The translations under genes and the position numbers were made by a program. DNA of 64,000 nucleotides, from NCBI GenBank assembly GCA_033851955.1, contig JAWSVK010000010.1, forward strand, positions 62,001 through 126,000, given 5' to 3'. This DNA is from Profundibacter sp033851955. GTDB lineage: Bacteria > Pseudomonadota > Alphaproteobacteria > Rhodobacterales > Rhodobacteraceae. The stretch's first letter is position 1. Each line of letters opens with the position of its first letter. Of this stretch, positions 46,818-54,683 are shown in pieces. The notes under the pieces were generated by a model. That model had not been told where the DNA came from. It was given only the letters and a program-made list of their open reading frames with translations, and ran no database searches.

Positions 46818-47894
46818 ATGCGGTCTGCGTTCGGTAAATATAGTGAAGTGCTTCGCGTAAAGCACAGCATTTCTCAGACTACTTTTTCAGAAAGAACTGG
46901 AATGTCACTTTCCCGAATTAGCAATATTGAGAACCAACGCTCCAATATTAGCGATGATGTGCTTCGAATATATATCAAAGCGCTCAACTGTTCGGGAGAA
47001 GAAGCGCATGAAATTAGAAAACTTGCAACTTTCTCAAATGGATTGAGAAAACGATCCGGTCATGAAAACACTCATCCACCTTTGCAGGTAATGTTTGAAC
47101 AGTTTGGCCACAAAATATCACCAAAAACCGCAGCGCTTATCCAGCAAATACTAGAACGTGAAACTGGTGAGCGGGTTGAAACTCTATGCTTCTCATCTAA
47201 CAAGACTAAGGCAAATCAGAAGCGAACACTTAAAACTAGAAAACATAAGCGCCCAAGCCTAACGCCTGAAAGATTTGCAGAGATAGCTATGCAAACGCTA
47301 AACCTGCGGCGAACTATATGCCCAGACATTGAGAAGCTAGATGTCGGCAAAGCATTACAAGTGCTGTCAGTAAACGACGAGTTGTTTGACTATATGATAT
47401 TTGAACAGCTACCAAGCCATCTTAGTGGCGCATTCGCTTGTATTATTGGCGACTCTGACGGGCATACAGTGCTGATGGAAGAAACAAGATTTCAAAATGC
47501 CCTAAACGGGGTGCACTTTTTTCGCCACGTAATTTGTCATGAAATCGGCCACCATTTCCTCCACGGCGAACAACTCACATCGGATCAGAAAATTGTATTT
47601 GCACCTCAGGAATTGGCTAAAAATGCTTGTGATATGATCGGATCGGACGAACAAATCGAACAAGTGATCGACACGATTGAGGAGGTCGAAGCCGAGTGTT
47701 TTGCTACGTTCCTCTTAATTCCGTGGGAAGCATTTATTAAAGGGACCACATCAAATTATCTCGCTGTTGATTTCGGCGAACAAAAAAGGGAAGTCGACAG
47801 GTATATTAGATTTTTCAACATCCCAAGTGTATTAAACGCATTCAAATTAGCCTTATGGGACGCAGGACAACGCCAACACCCAATCTTTAAGTAG
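46818..47894 (+). CDS. XRE-HTH / ImmA-IrrE (DUF955) metallopeptidase-type regulator
   Basis: Protein of 358 residues combining an N-terminal HTH (about 1-60: SISQTTFSERTGMSLSRISNI) with a C-terminal zinc-peptidase domain. The HExxH motif is His241-Glu242-Ile-Gly-His245 (ICHEIGHHFLHGE), with the third ligand in VEAECFATFLL near residue 290. ImmA-type enzymes cleave repressors to induce mobile elements; other relatives act in stress response. GAGGA seven bases before the ATG at 46818 decides the start. AT-rich compared with both neighbours and flanked by inverted repeats, so probably acquired. The intact zinc site argues against the ScfR regulators that share the XRE-DUF955 plan. Confidence 0.85.
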   Translation: MRSAFGKYSEVLRVKHSISQTTFSERTGMSLSRISNIENQRSNISDDVLRIYIKALNCSGEEAHEIRKLATFSNGLRKRSGHENTHPPLQVMFEQFGHKISPKTAALIQQILERETGERVETLCFSSNKTKANQKRTLKTRKHKRPSLTPERFAEIAMQTLNLRRTICPDIEKLDVGKALQVLSVNDELFDYMIFEQLPSHLSGAFACIIGDSDGHTVLMEETRFQNALNGVHFFRHVICHEIGHHFLHGEQLTSDQKIVFAPQELAKNACDMIGSDEQIEQVIDTIEEVEAECFATFLLIPWEAFIKGTTSNYLAVDFGEQKREVDRYIRFFNIPSVLNAFKLALWDAGQRQHPIFK

Positions 47895-47948
47895 CTCAGT
47901 TCAGGGATGCCGACTGATACTGTAGTGCGTAATTTGGTTCTCAAATCT

Positions 47949-48112
47949 CTCGTAATTTTGCAAAAATGTCAGCGCCCGACCGGGTGGGCGCAGAGTGCGG
48001 CCTCGCCAAACTCGTAACACCCGTTTCTCCACAGACGTCACCACGTATCCAACCCTCGCAAAAGCGCCCGCCATGGGGCGGTCGGGCGCTGTCATTTTTG
48101 CAAATTTACGAG
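47949..48112. repeat. 164-bp palindromic MITE-like element
   Basis: Arms of 34 bp at 47949-47982 and 48079-48112 are inverted copies with two mismatches, around a 96-bp centre. Frames on both strands read nearly the same peptide (GRALTFLQNYE and GRALSFLQIYE), which shows they are products of symmetry and not genes. No clear target duplication. The rest of the 341-bp gap 47895-48235 holds nothing else I can identify. Confidence 0.75.
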
Positions 48113-48235
48113 GCTGGGTACAACCGCAGCACCCCGTCAAAACTCGTATGCTCTGATCTCCTCCTCACCCAAACGTCAACTGACAACCCAACCCACCATC
48201 GCTATGCTAACTGAAACACCATTTCGGGACCGAAT

Positions 48236-50401
48236 ATGCGCCTCATCACAGCCCTCATCCTAACCCTGTTCGCCAGCCAAGCCATAGCCGAAAATCGGCT
48301 GGCAAATGAATCCTCATTGTATCTGCAACAGCACGCCGACAACCCTGTCGACTGGTACCCGTGGAGCGACGTGGCACTGCAAAAAGCCCGCGATGAGGAC
48401 AAGATGATTTTCATCTCGATCGGCTATTCCTCCTGCCATTGGTGCCACGTCATGCGCGACGAAAGTTTCATGGATCCCGCCATCGCCACCTTTTTGAACA
48501 CCCACTTCGTCAACATCAAAATCGACCGCGAGCGCCGCCCTGATCTGGACGAACAATTCAGCATTGTCACCTCGTCCCTAACCGGCGCTTCGGGCTGGCC
48601 CAACAGCGTCTTTCTAACCCCCGATGCCGAGCCGTTTTACGCCGGAACCTACTTCCCGCCGGATGCCTTTTTGCAAGCGATAACCGAAATCACCGAGGTT
48701 TGGCGCGACAACAACGCGGCCCTGCGCGCCCAAGCCTTTACCACCGCCCAAAACCTGCGCGACTATCTGGACCAAACCGCCCTATTGGGCGAGGTTTCCA
48801 GCGCCGATATCAACGCGGCAGCAACCGACATGCTGGCCAATCTGGACCCATTCAACGGAGGCTTTGGCACGGCCCCAAAATTCCCGCGTGAAAACGTGTT
48901 GTTGTTCTTGTTAGATCAAGCAACCCGCACGGGAGACAGCAAGCTGTTAGAGGCCGTGACGCTGACTTTGGACGGCATCGTCAAGGGTGGTATGCACGAT
49001 CATGTCGGCGGCGGATTTCACCGCTATGCCACTGATCCTGAATGGAATATCCCGCATTTTGAAAAAATGCTGTATAATCAAGCGCTGATCGGGCGGGTCT
49101 TGTTGCGGGCCTATTCCGCCACCGGAAACCCCGAATACGCCCGCGCTGCCACCCGTACGTTTGACTATGTTTTGCGTGATATGCGCAGTCCAGAAGGCGT
49201 GTTTTATGCAGCAGAAGATGCGGATTCTTTGGACGCATCTGGCGCACGGGTTGAGGGGGTGTTTTACGCATGGACCCCCGCGCAAATCAGCAGTGTCTTG
49301 GGAGCCAAAGCCGCAACGTTTTCACACGCTTTCAATGTTGTTGAGGACGGTGAATTTGAAGGGTCTAACGTGCTACATCTATCGGGTTTTCCATCCGAAC
49401 CGGATCAGTTCAACGCGTCGTTAGAAGCTTTGCGGCTGTCGCGTACAAGCCGTAAGACTCCGATCAAAGACACGAAAATAATCGTGGCATGGAATGCAGA
49501 AATGATCTCGACATTGGCCGAGGCTTCGATGGTTTTAGGTCGGCCCGATTATGCGCAGGCCGCGACTCAAGCCGCCGCTTTTTTGTCGCGAGAATTACAA
49601 TCGGACGACGGGTTGAAACGTATTTGGTATGAGGGCCATGCTGATATTGACGCACAGCTGGTCGACTATGCGGCCCTAGGGAGGGCATTGATCGCGATAT
49701 ATGATTACACCGATCATGATGGCCTTGATTGGTTGCAAGAGGCGGATCAACTGGCGAACGATATTCTGCGCCTATTCGCGGACGTTGAGCAAGCGATGCG
49801 GATGAACGCGAGCGCCGTTGGTTTGGGGCCATTTCGCCCCTTGAATGACAGTGAAGTCGCATCAGGCAATGCACAGGCCTTGGCGTTGTTGACCCAATTG
49901 GATCGACGGTTTGCGCGGGTTGGCGGGGCCGCACCAAAATTGGCTGCAGCTTTAGCAATTGACGCGATCAATTCGCCACAGCAACGTGCAGCAATTTTGA
50001 CCGCTTTAGAGGCGTTGTGCTGCGGGTCAACTGGGGCGATGCAAGTGTCAAACGGCGGCGCGGTTCGGGTGTTTGCATCAAAAGACGCCAATAGTGGGGA
50101 ATTGCATCTAACGGTGGATCTGCGCGAGGGATGGCACCTAAACGCGCATAAACCGCTGGAGGAACATCTGATCGGCATGAAATTGACGGTGGCGGGTGTG
50201 CCTGTTGATGGGGATGCCTATCCGGTCGCCGAGGTAAAAGAACTGGGGTTTAGCGCGGTTCCGCTGTCACTTTATGAAAAGGCATTTGTGTTGACAGTGC
50301 CAATGGGAGAAACAACACCAATGCAGGTACGTCTGACATTGCAGGCGTGCAATGATGAAATCTGTTTGCCACCGGATGATATGGTGTTTTGGTTCTGGTA
50401 G
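48236..50401 (+). CDS. Exported YyaL/DUF255 thioredoxin-domain protein with DsbD-alpha-like tail
   Basis: Protein of 721 residues. A signal peptide (about 1-18, MRLITALILTLFASQAIA) precedes a thioredoxin-like DUF255 domain with Cys67-His-Trp-Cys70 (SSCHWCHVMRDESF) and HADNPVDWYPW. A long alpha/alpha-toroid region follows (HDHVGGGFHRYATD, WNIPHFEKMLYNQA). Cytosolic relatives end there, but here about 110 extra residues resemble the DsbD N-terminal domain (LREGWHLNAHKPL, with Cys705 and Cys710 in QACNDEICLPP). Export plus a DsbD-alpha-like end points to periplasmic thiol redox work. It is followed by a hairpin repeat and convergent with an SDR gene. Confidence 0.85.
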   Translation: MRLITALILTLFASQAIAENRLANESSLYLQQHADNPVDWYPWSDVALQKARDEDKMIFISIGYSSCHWCHVMRDESFMDPAIATFLNTHFVNIKIDRERRPDLDEQFSIVTSSLTGASGWPNSVFLTPDAEPFYAGTYFPPDAFLQAITEITEVWRDNNAALRAQAFTTAQNLRDYLDQTALLGEVSSADINAAATDMLANLDPFNGGFGTAPKFPRENVLLFLLDQATRTGDSKLLEAVTLTLDGIVKGGMHDHVGGGFHRYATDPEWNIPHFEKMLYNQALIGRVLLRAYSATGNPEYARAATRTFDYVLRDMRSPEGVFYAAEDADSLDASGARVEGVFYAWTPAQISSVLGAKAATFSHAFNVVEDGEFEGSNVLHLSGFPSEPDQFNASLEALRLSRTSRKTPIKDTKIIVAWNAEMISTLAEASMVLGRPDYAQAATQAAAFLSRELQSDDGLKRIWYEGHADIDAQLVDYAALGRALIAIYDYTDHDGLDWLQEADQLANDILRLFADVEQAMRMNASAVGLGPFRPLNDSEVASGNAQALALLTQLDRRFARVGGAAPKLAAALAIDAINSPQQRAAILTALEALCCGSTGAMQVSNGGAVRVFASKDANSGELHLTVDLREGWHLNAHKPLEEHLIGMKLTVAGVPVDGDAYPVAEVKELGFSAVPLSLYEKAFVLTVPMGETTPMQVRLTLQACNDEICLPPDDMVFWFW

Positions 50402-50479
50402 ACGGGTCCGCTCATCAAGCCTTGCGGCTTTCTTCGCCATAGCGAGAAGCGCCCGTCAGGGAGCGACGAGCACGCCGTC
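50401..50479. repeat. Intergenic hairpin repeat, copy 2
   Basis: Shares CCGCTCATCAAGCCT, GCTTTCTTCGC, AGCGAGAAGC and GTCAGGG in the same order with copy 1 at 4779-4852. GACGGG (50401-50406) can pair with CCCGTC (50452-50457). Like copy 1 it lies between convergent gene ends. Confidence 0.7.
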
Positions 50480-50482
50480 AAT

Positions 50483-51172
50483 TTACAAATAGTCCGTAAT
50501 CGCGCGGCCACTGACCTGCCCCCAAACCATGCCCTCGTCTCGCAGCATCGTCACCACCATCGCCGCCCCTTGCGCTGGCATCATCGCCATCTCTAAACTC
50601 CGCCCGACCCCTGCGGTTTCATACATGTTTGTTGAAATCTTGCCGGGGTAAAAACCCATCACCCGCACACCTTTGGGGGCGCATTCAACCTCAAGGCACC
50701 CCGTAAATCCGCGGATCGCCCATTTGCTTGCAGAATAGACGCTGATCATTTTTCGGCAGTAAAGCGCTCCGGTTGAAACCACATTGATCACCGTGCCGCG
50801 CCCTTTTGAAATCATACTGGGCAGCACCGCGTGGGTCACTAAAATGGTACCCGTTGTGTTGGTGTCGATCACCGCCTGAATGGCGGCAGGTTCATAACTC
50901 TCAAATTCACCCTCGAGCCAAATTCCTGCGTTGTTGATCAGCCCGGCCACCGGCCCGTGATCCACCGAAATCTGCGCCACGACCGCCTCAATCGCGCCCG
51001 CGTCCGAAACATCCAACTGATACCCCGCCACGCCCAACTCAGCCGAAGCAACCGCCACTTTATCCGCATTGCGTCCCGTCAGAATGGGTGTGAACCCCGC
51101 GGCTTTCAACGCGGGAATCAACGCCAAGCCCAAGCCGCTTGTTGCCCCCGTCACGACGATAACATCACCCAT
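50483..51172 (-). CDS. Short-chain dehydrogenase/reductase
   Basis: Classical SDR of 229 residues: cofactor motif VVTGATSGLGLALIPAL (TGxxxGxG), NNAG in GLINNAGIWLEG, and catalytic Ser plus YxxxK in VVSTGALYCRKMISVYSASKWA. The ATG at 51172 overlaps the stop of the IMPACT-like gene by one base (TGATG). Substrate unknown. Short C-terminus, no membrane segment. Confidence 0.9.
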   Translation of the reverse strand: MGDVIVVTGATSGLGLALIPALKAAGFTPILTGRNADKVAVASAELGVAGYQLDVSDAGAIEAVVAQISVDHGPVAGLINNAGIWLEGEFESYEPAAIQAVIDTNTTGTILVTHAVLPSMISKGRGTVINVVSTGALYCRKMISVYSASKWAIRGFTGCLEVECAPKGVRVMGFYPGKISTNMYETAGVGRSLEMAMMPAQGAAMVVTMLRDEGMVWGQVSGRAITDYL

Positions 51173-51543
51173 CAATCTTCCTTCCAACGATCCAAATAGT
51201 GCCTTACGCAAGTCTGCACATGACGAAACCGATCACCGCCCAAATGCACGCCCCCATACCAACGCGTCACCACGATGATATGGTCCTCAAGCCCTTCGCG
51301 CTCCAGATTACGCAAAATCATATTGCCCGCCCCGCTCTCGCCATCATCATTCTTGACGGGGATCAAAACACCCGACGCGTTGCGAAACAACGCCGCCCAA
51401 GAATTATGTGTTGCTCGCGCGTATTTCTTCTTGCGTTTGAGCACCCGCAAAAACGCTTTGGCATCGTCTTGATCTGCCACAGGGCCACCGCTGACAGCGT
51501 ATTTCGACCCCTTATCGGACACAACATTCTCGAACTGATGCAC
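51172..51543 (-). CDS. IMPACT/YigZ-like (UPF0029) protein, short form
   Basis: Protein of 123 residues matching the UPF0029 domain: KKKYARATHNSWAAL, NDDGESGAGNMILRNLE and IIVVTRWYGGVHLGGDRFRH. Bacterial YigZ proteins usually have an added C-terminal domain (about 200 residues in total); here only the first domain is present. Eukaryotic IMPACT regulates Gcn2; the bacterial role is unclear. It is coupled to the downstream SDR gene by a 1-bp overlap. Confidence 0.85.
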   Translation of the reverse strand: MHQFENVVSDKGSKYAVSGGPVADQDDAKAFLRVLKRKKKYARATHNSWAALFRNASGVLIPVKNDDGESGAGNMILRNLEREGLEDHIIVVTRWYGGVHLGGDRFRHVQTCVRHYLDRWKED

Positions 51544-51552
51544 CGTAGCGGC

Positions 51553-52269
51553 CTACATTTTGGCAACGGTGCGGCGCACGATGGCAATGCGCTTGGCGTT
51601 GGGCGGGTGCGAGCCAAGATAGCGATTGCCGGGATCTGGAATTCGGGTGAAATATTTCACGCCGATCAGCGCATCATACCCGGAACGCACTGTGAGAATT
51701 GTACCCAAAGCATCCGCTTCTAGCTCAAACTCTTTTGAGTATCGACGCTCGCCAATGAGACGGCCAAGCTTGGTTGCTTTTGCGATATCGGCCGCTCCGG
51801 CCCCATGTTCTGCCGCCATAAGACTGCCAATCACAGCCCCCTCAGCAGCACTGTCACGGCCTTTGGGAACATGGCCCTTAATGTGGTGTGCAAACTCGTG
51901 ACCCAAAACAACCGCCAATTCATGCTGGTTGCGGGCCGCTGTGATCAGGGTTAGCGCAAAGGTAATCACAGGCCGGCCATGTTTGTCCTGAGTTTGGTGG
52001 GCGTTCGGGCGCCGATCAGCGCGATTGTCGACCACAATTTTGAAATTGCAATTCGTGGCCGTTGTGCGGGCCCGGCATTCACGTTCAGCAATCGGTTCCA
52101 TCTGATGAACCACAGCCATGAAACTGCGCTCAGACACACTTTGCACGGTCGGGGGCTTTACCGAGGCCGTGGTGATTTTCTCATGCGCAATTACCTTCGG
52201 ATCAGTTTCGCTGGGTGTGACACAGCCTGAAAGGGCTAAGACCAAAATTGCCATCACGGTATTACGCAT
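51553..52269 (-). CDS. M48-family metalloprotease lipoprotein
   Basis: Predicted outer-membrane or periplasmic lipoprotein protease of 238 residues. The lipobox is VLALSGC with Cys16 as lipidation site. Zinc motif HExxH is His124-Glu125-Phe-Ala-His128 (VLGHEFAHHIKGH) and the third ligand is in EFELEADALG. It resembles the BepA/LoiP group that handles outer-membrane protein quality. The window also holds a degenerate relative at 13742-14779, useful for comparison. Confidence 0.9.
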   Translation of the reverse strand: MRNTVMAILVLALSGCVTPSETDPKVIAHEKITTASVKPPTVQSVSERSFMAVVHQMEPIAERECRARTTATNCNFKIVVDNRADRRPNAHQTQDKHGRPVITFALTLITAARNQHELAVVLGHEFAHHIKGHVPKGRDSAAEGAVIGSLMAAEHGAGAADIAKATKLGRLIGERRYSKEFELEADALGTILTVRSGYDALIGVKYFTRIPDPGNRYLGSHPPNAKRIAIVRRTVAKM

Positions 52270-52345
52270 TTAGGTATCCTTGGGTTGTCGTTTTAGAGCA
52301 TAATTTGGCCCGAACCTATCACCGATCCGGCCAATGAACACCCCC

Positions 52346-52630
52346 CTAGGGCGCGATGCCAAACACCTTGTCGCGGGATGTGATCCCACGCAGCAATTTC
52401 AACCGCGACTTTGGGATACCCAGTGCATGGGCCAGCAGTTTGACCACATCCTTGGTGGCCTTTCCTCCCTCGGGCACTGTGGTGACAAATACGCGTATTT
52501 CGCCTTCAAGATAAGTGATACGCATGCGCGATGCCTTGGGCGTCACCCGCACTGTGATTTGCGTTCCTGCAACCGCCAAATTCGAAAGCCCGCCTTTTTC
52601 CACGGTAATGATGCTCCTTGTTCTGGTCAT
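52346..52630 (-). CDS. DUF167 (YggU-type) protein
   Basis: Small protein of 94 residues with the DUF167 pattern: ITVRVTPKASRMRITYLEGE, VPEGGKATKDVVKLLAHALG and KSRLKLLRGITSRDK. The start at 52630 (ATG) is preferred, though a GTG at 52639 is also possible and the ribosome site is not strong. Function unknown. Divergent from the deacetylase-family gene. Confidence 0.85.
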   Translation of the reverse strand: MTRTRSIITVEKGGLSNLAVAGTQITVRVTPKASRMRITYLEGEIRVFVTTVPEGGKATKDVVKLLAHALGIPKSRLKLLRGITSRDKVFGIAP

Positions 52631-52733
52631 ACTATGCACATCCCGTCACAAAATATCCATTGTAAATGAGGCTGGATACTGGCCCAACATTTCCCCTATG
52701 GTCAGCCTAGCAGAACAAAATGGAGCGCCGCAT

Positions 52734-53837
52734 ATGACCACTGGTTTTTTCTGGGACGAAAAGTGTTTTTGGCACACTGGTGGAAATTACGCATCCAGGA
52801 TGCCGACCGGTGGGTTGGTGCAGCCGATGGTGGCTGGCGGGCTGCCCGAAACCGCCGAGAGCAAACGGCGGCTGAAAAACCTGATGGACGTGACGGGGTT
52901 GATCAAGGAAGTGGACGCGACGACCGCACCCGCCGCCACCGATCAAGATTTGGCGCGCGTTCATTCGCAAGAGTACTTGAAACAATTCAAAGAGATGTCA
53001 GACAATGGCGGCGGTGAAATCGGGTTGCGCGCGCCTTTTGCGCAGGACGGATACGAGATCGCAGCATTGTCAGCAGGCTTGGCCAAGGGCGCGTTGCAGG
53101 CAGTGTTAACGGGGCAATGTGACAACGCCTATGCCCTGTCCCGCCCTCCCGGCCACCATTGCCTGCCAGATTTCCCGAACGGGTTTTGCTTGTTGGCCAA
53201 TATCGCCATCGCCATCGAGGCCGCACTGGCCGACGGGTTGTGTCAGAAAGTGGCCATTGTGGATTGGGACGTGCACCACGGCAACGGCACCGAAGCCATT
53301 TTCTATGATCGCGACGATGTGCTGGCCATCAGCCTGCACCAAGATCGAAACTATCCATTGGACACCGGCGCAATCACGGACCGTGGAGAGGGCGTGGGTG
53401 TTGGATGCAACATGAACATCCCTTTACCTGCGGGCGTGGGTCATGCAACCTATCTTGAGGTGATCGACAGACTCGTCACGCCCGCGTTGGCTGCCTTCAA
53501 CCCTGACGTCATCATCATCGCTTGCGGCTATGATCCGGCGATTGATGACCCGCTGGGCCGGATGCTGTGCACCGCTGATACCTTTCGCCAAATGACGGCG
53601 AAAATGATGATAGCAGCGGATGAAATCTGCGATGGTAAACTGGTCATGGTGCATGAAGGCGGTTATTCCGAATCCTACGTGCCATTCTGTGGCCATGCGG
53701 TGATTGAGCAGCTTTCGGGCAGCAACATCACCGCCCCAGATCCGCATGCCGAGAGCTATGTGATCCGCCAACCTTCATCACGCCTAACAGCGTTCTTCAG
53801 TCAGATCATCGATGAAATGGAGGCTGAATTGCTGTGA
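52734..53837 (+). CDS. Histone-deacetylase-family amidohydrolase
   Basis: Zinc amidohydrolase of 367 residues. Catalytic His141-His142 are in SRPPGHHCLPDF, and zinc ligands Asp179 and His181 in VDWDVHHGNGTEAIF. The later YDPAIDDPLGRM segment supplies the third zinc aspartate, and GGYSESYVP is the tyrosine loop. Bacterial members deacetylate polyamines or related amides. The ATG at 52734 follows GGAG about 8 bp upstream; the open frame to 52515 overlaps the divergent DUF167 gene. It overlaps the rluE start by 4 bp. Confidence 0.9.
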   Translation: MTTGFFWDEKCFWHTGGNYASRMPTGGLVQPMVAGGLPETAESKRRLKNLMDVTGLIKEVDATTAPAATDQDLARVHSQEYLKQFKEMSDNGGGEIGLRAPFAQDGYEIAALSAGLAKGALQAVLTGQCDNAYALSRPPGHHCLPDFPNGFCLLANIAIAIEAALADGLCQKVAIVDWDVHHGNGTEAIFYDRDDVLAISLHQDRNYPLDTGAITDRGEGVGVGCNMNIPLPAGVGHATYLEVIDRLVTPALAAFNPDVIIIACGYDPAIDDPLGRMLCTADTFRQMTAKMMIAADEICDGKLVMVHEGGYSESYVPFCGHAVIEQLSGSNITAPDPHAESYVIRQPSSRLTAFFSQIIDEMEAELL

Positions 53838-54379
53838 GCGAAGCAAAGCTGATCCTGTTCAACAAACCCTTCGATGTTTTGTCACAGTTCACCGATTCTG
53901 GTGGCAGCCGCAAAACCCTGTCCGCGTTCATTGAGGTGCCCAAAGTTTATGCGGCGGGCCGGTTGGACAAAGACAGCGAAGGCTTGTTGGTCTTGACGGA
54001 CAATGGCCGTTTGCAAGCCAAAATCAGCGACCCAAAACACAAGATGGCCAAAACATATTGGGTGCAGGTTGAGGGCGTTCCCGATGCCGTCGCTCTGCAA
54101 TCCCTGCGCGAAGGGGTACTGCTGAAAGACGGCATGACCCGCCCTGCCAAAGTGGCCATAATGGGCCCGCCCGAAAACCTTTGGGCCCGCACGCCGCCTG
54201 TGCGCTATCGTAAATCCGTGCCTGACTCTTGGCTCGAAATCACCATATCTGAAGGCCGCAACCGTCAAGTTCGCCGCATGACCGCCGCGATCGGTCACCC
54301 GACATTGCGCCTGATCCGTTACCGGATCGGTGACTGGACGATTGACGGGATCGACAGTGGCACATGGCGTTTTGCTTGA
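53834..54379 (+). CDS. rluE: 23S rRNA pseudouridine synthase, RluE type
   Basis: RsuA-family pseudouridine synthase of 181 residues without the N-terminal S4 domain, as in RluE, which modifies U2457 of 23S rRNA in E. coli. The catalytic aspartate is Asp45 in AAGRLDKDSEGLLVLTDNG, and GRNRQVRRMTAAIGHPTLRL is the conserved C-terminal motif. GTG start overlapping the preceding stop (GTGA). Directly upstream of the SRP RNA gene. Confidence 0.88.
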   Translation: MSEAKLILFNKPFDVLSQFTDSGGSRKTLSAFIEVPKVYAAGRLDKDSEGLLVLTDNGRLQAKISDPKHKMAKTYWVQVEGVPDAVALQSLREGVLLKDGMTRPAKVAIMGPPENLWARTPPVRYRKSVPDSWLEITISEGRNRQVRRMTAAIGHPTLRLIRYRIGDWTIDGIDSGTWRFA

Positions 54380-54427
54380 TATCCAAGCCCCCTTGCAAGA
54401 CTCAATCGAAACCCCTAAATACACCCT

Positions 54428-54524
54428 TGAGAGGTTGGCGCGGGCGAGCGCCTCGCCAACCCGGCCAGGCCCGGAAGGGAGCAACCGTAACGAGATCCGT
54501 TTGGGTCGTGTTCAGCCTCTCACC
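54428..54524 (+). ncRNA. ffs: Signal recognition particle RNA, small bacterial type
   Basis: 4.5S-type SRP RNA of roughly 97 nt. The Ffh-binding region is recognisable as GGCCAGGCCCGGAAGGGAGC followed by AACCGTAACGAGA, and the terminal helix forms from TGAGAGG (54428-54434) and CCTCTCA (54516-54522). Together with Ffh it targets nascent membrane proteins. The exact ends are estimated to within a few bases. A mini-ORF and a terminator follow. Confidence 0.93.
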
Positions 54525-54551
54525 TAACCTTGCTGACCTAGGAGGAATTTT

Positions 54552-54587
54552 ATGATTGTCGCATGTTTTCCTCAGGCAGAGGACTGA
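54552..54587 (+). CDS. Possible 11-residue leader ORF
   Basis: ATG to TGA encodes MIVACFPQAED. The start is preceded by a near-perfect Shine-Dalgarno sequence (AGGAGG at 54540-54545, 6 bp spacing), stronger than most in the window, while the next real gene (rsgA) starts 100 bp later. A GC hairpin and T-run follow directly, and TCAGGCA (54572-54578) inside the ORF can pair with TGCCTGA (54609-54615) after it. This could be a leader peptide with an attenuator, or chance. Confidence 0.35.
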   Translation: MIVACFPQAED

Positions 54588-54588
54588 T

Positions 54589-54609
54589 CGGGGCCAGCCC
54601 CGCCTTTTT
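54589..54609 (+). terminator. Rho-independent terminator between ffs and rsgA
   Basis: CGGGGC (54589-54594), CA loop and GCCCCG (54597-54602), then CC and five T. It probably ends the SRP RNA transcript. An outer TCAGGCA/TGCCTGA pairing (54572-54578 with 54609-54615) encloses it. Confidence 0.75.
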
Positions 54610-54683
54610 GCCTGAACATTCTGCGCCACGCCAGCCTTGTTGCGGTGTGATAACGCCCGTTGTTCCCTGACAGGAAGATTTCA

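Noticed and set aside
46818..47894. ScfR-type acyl-CoA regulator as identity of the XRE-DUF955 gene
   Set aside because: The protein is shorter than I expect for ScfR and retains a complete HExxH zinc site; ImmA-type fits better.
47901..48214. Two overlapping ORFs on opposite strands sharing the peptide GRAL(T/S)FLQ
   Set aside because: The similarity is produced by the inverted-repeat arms, so these are structural artefacts and not genes.
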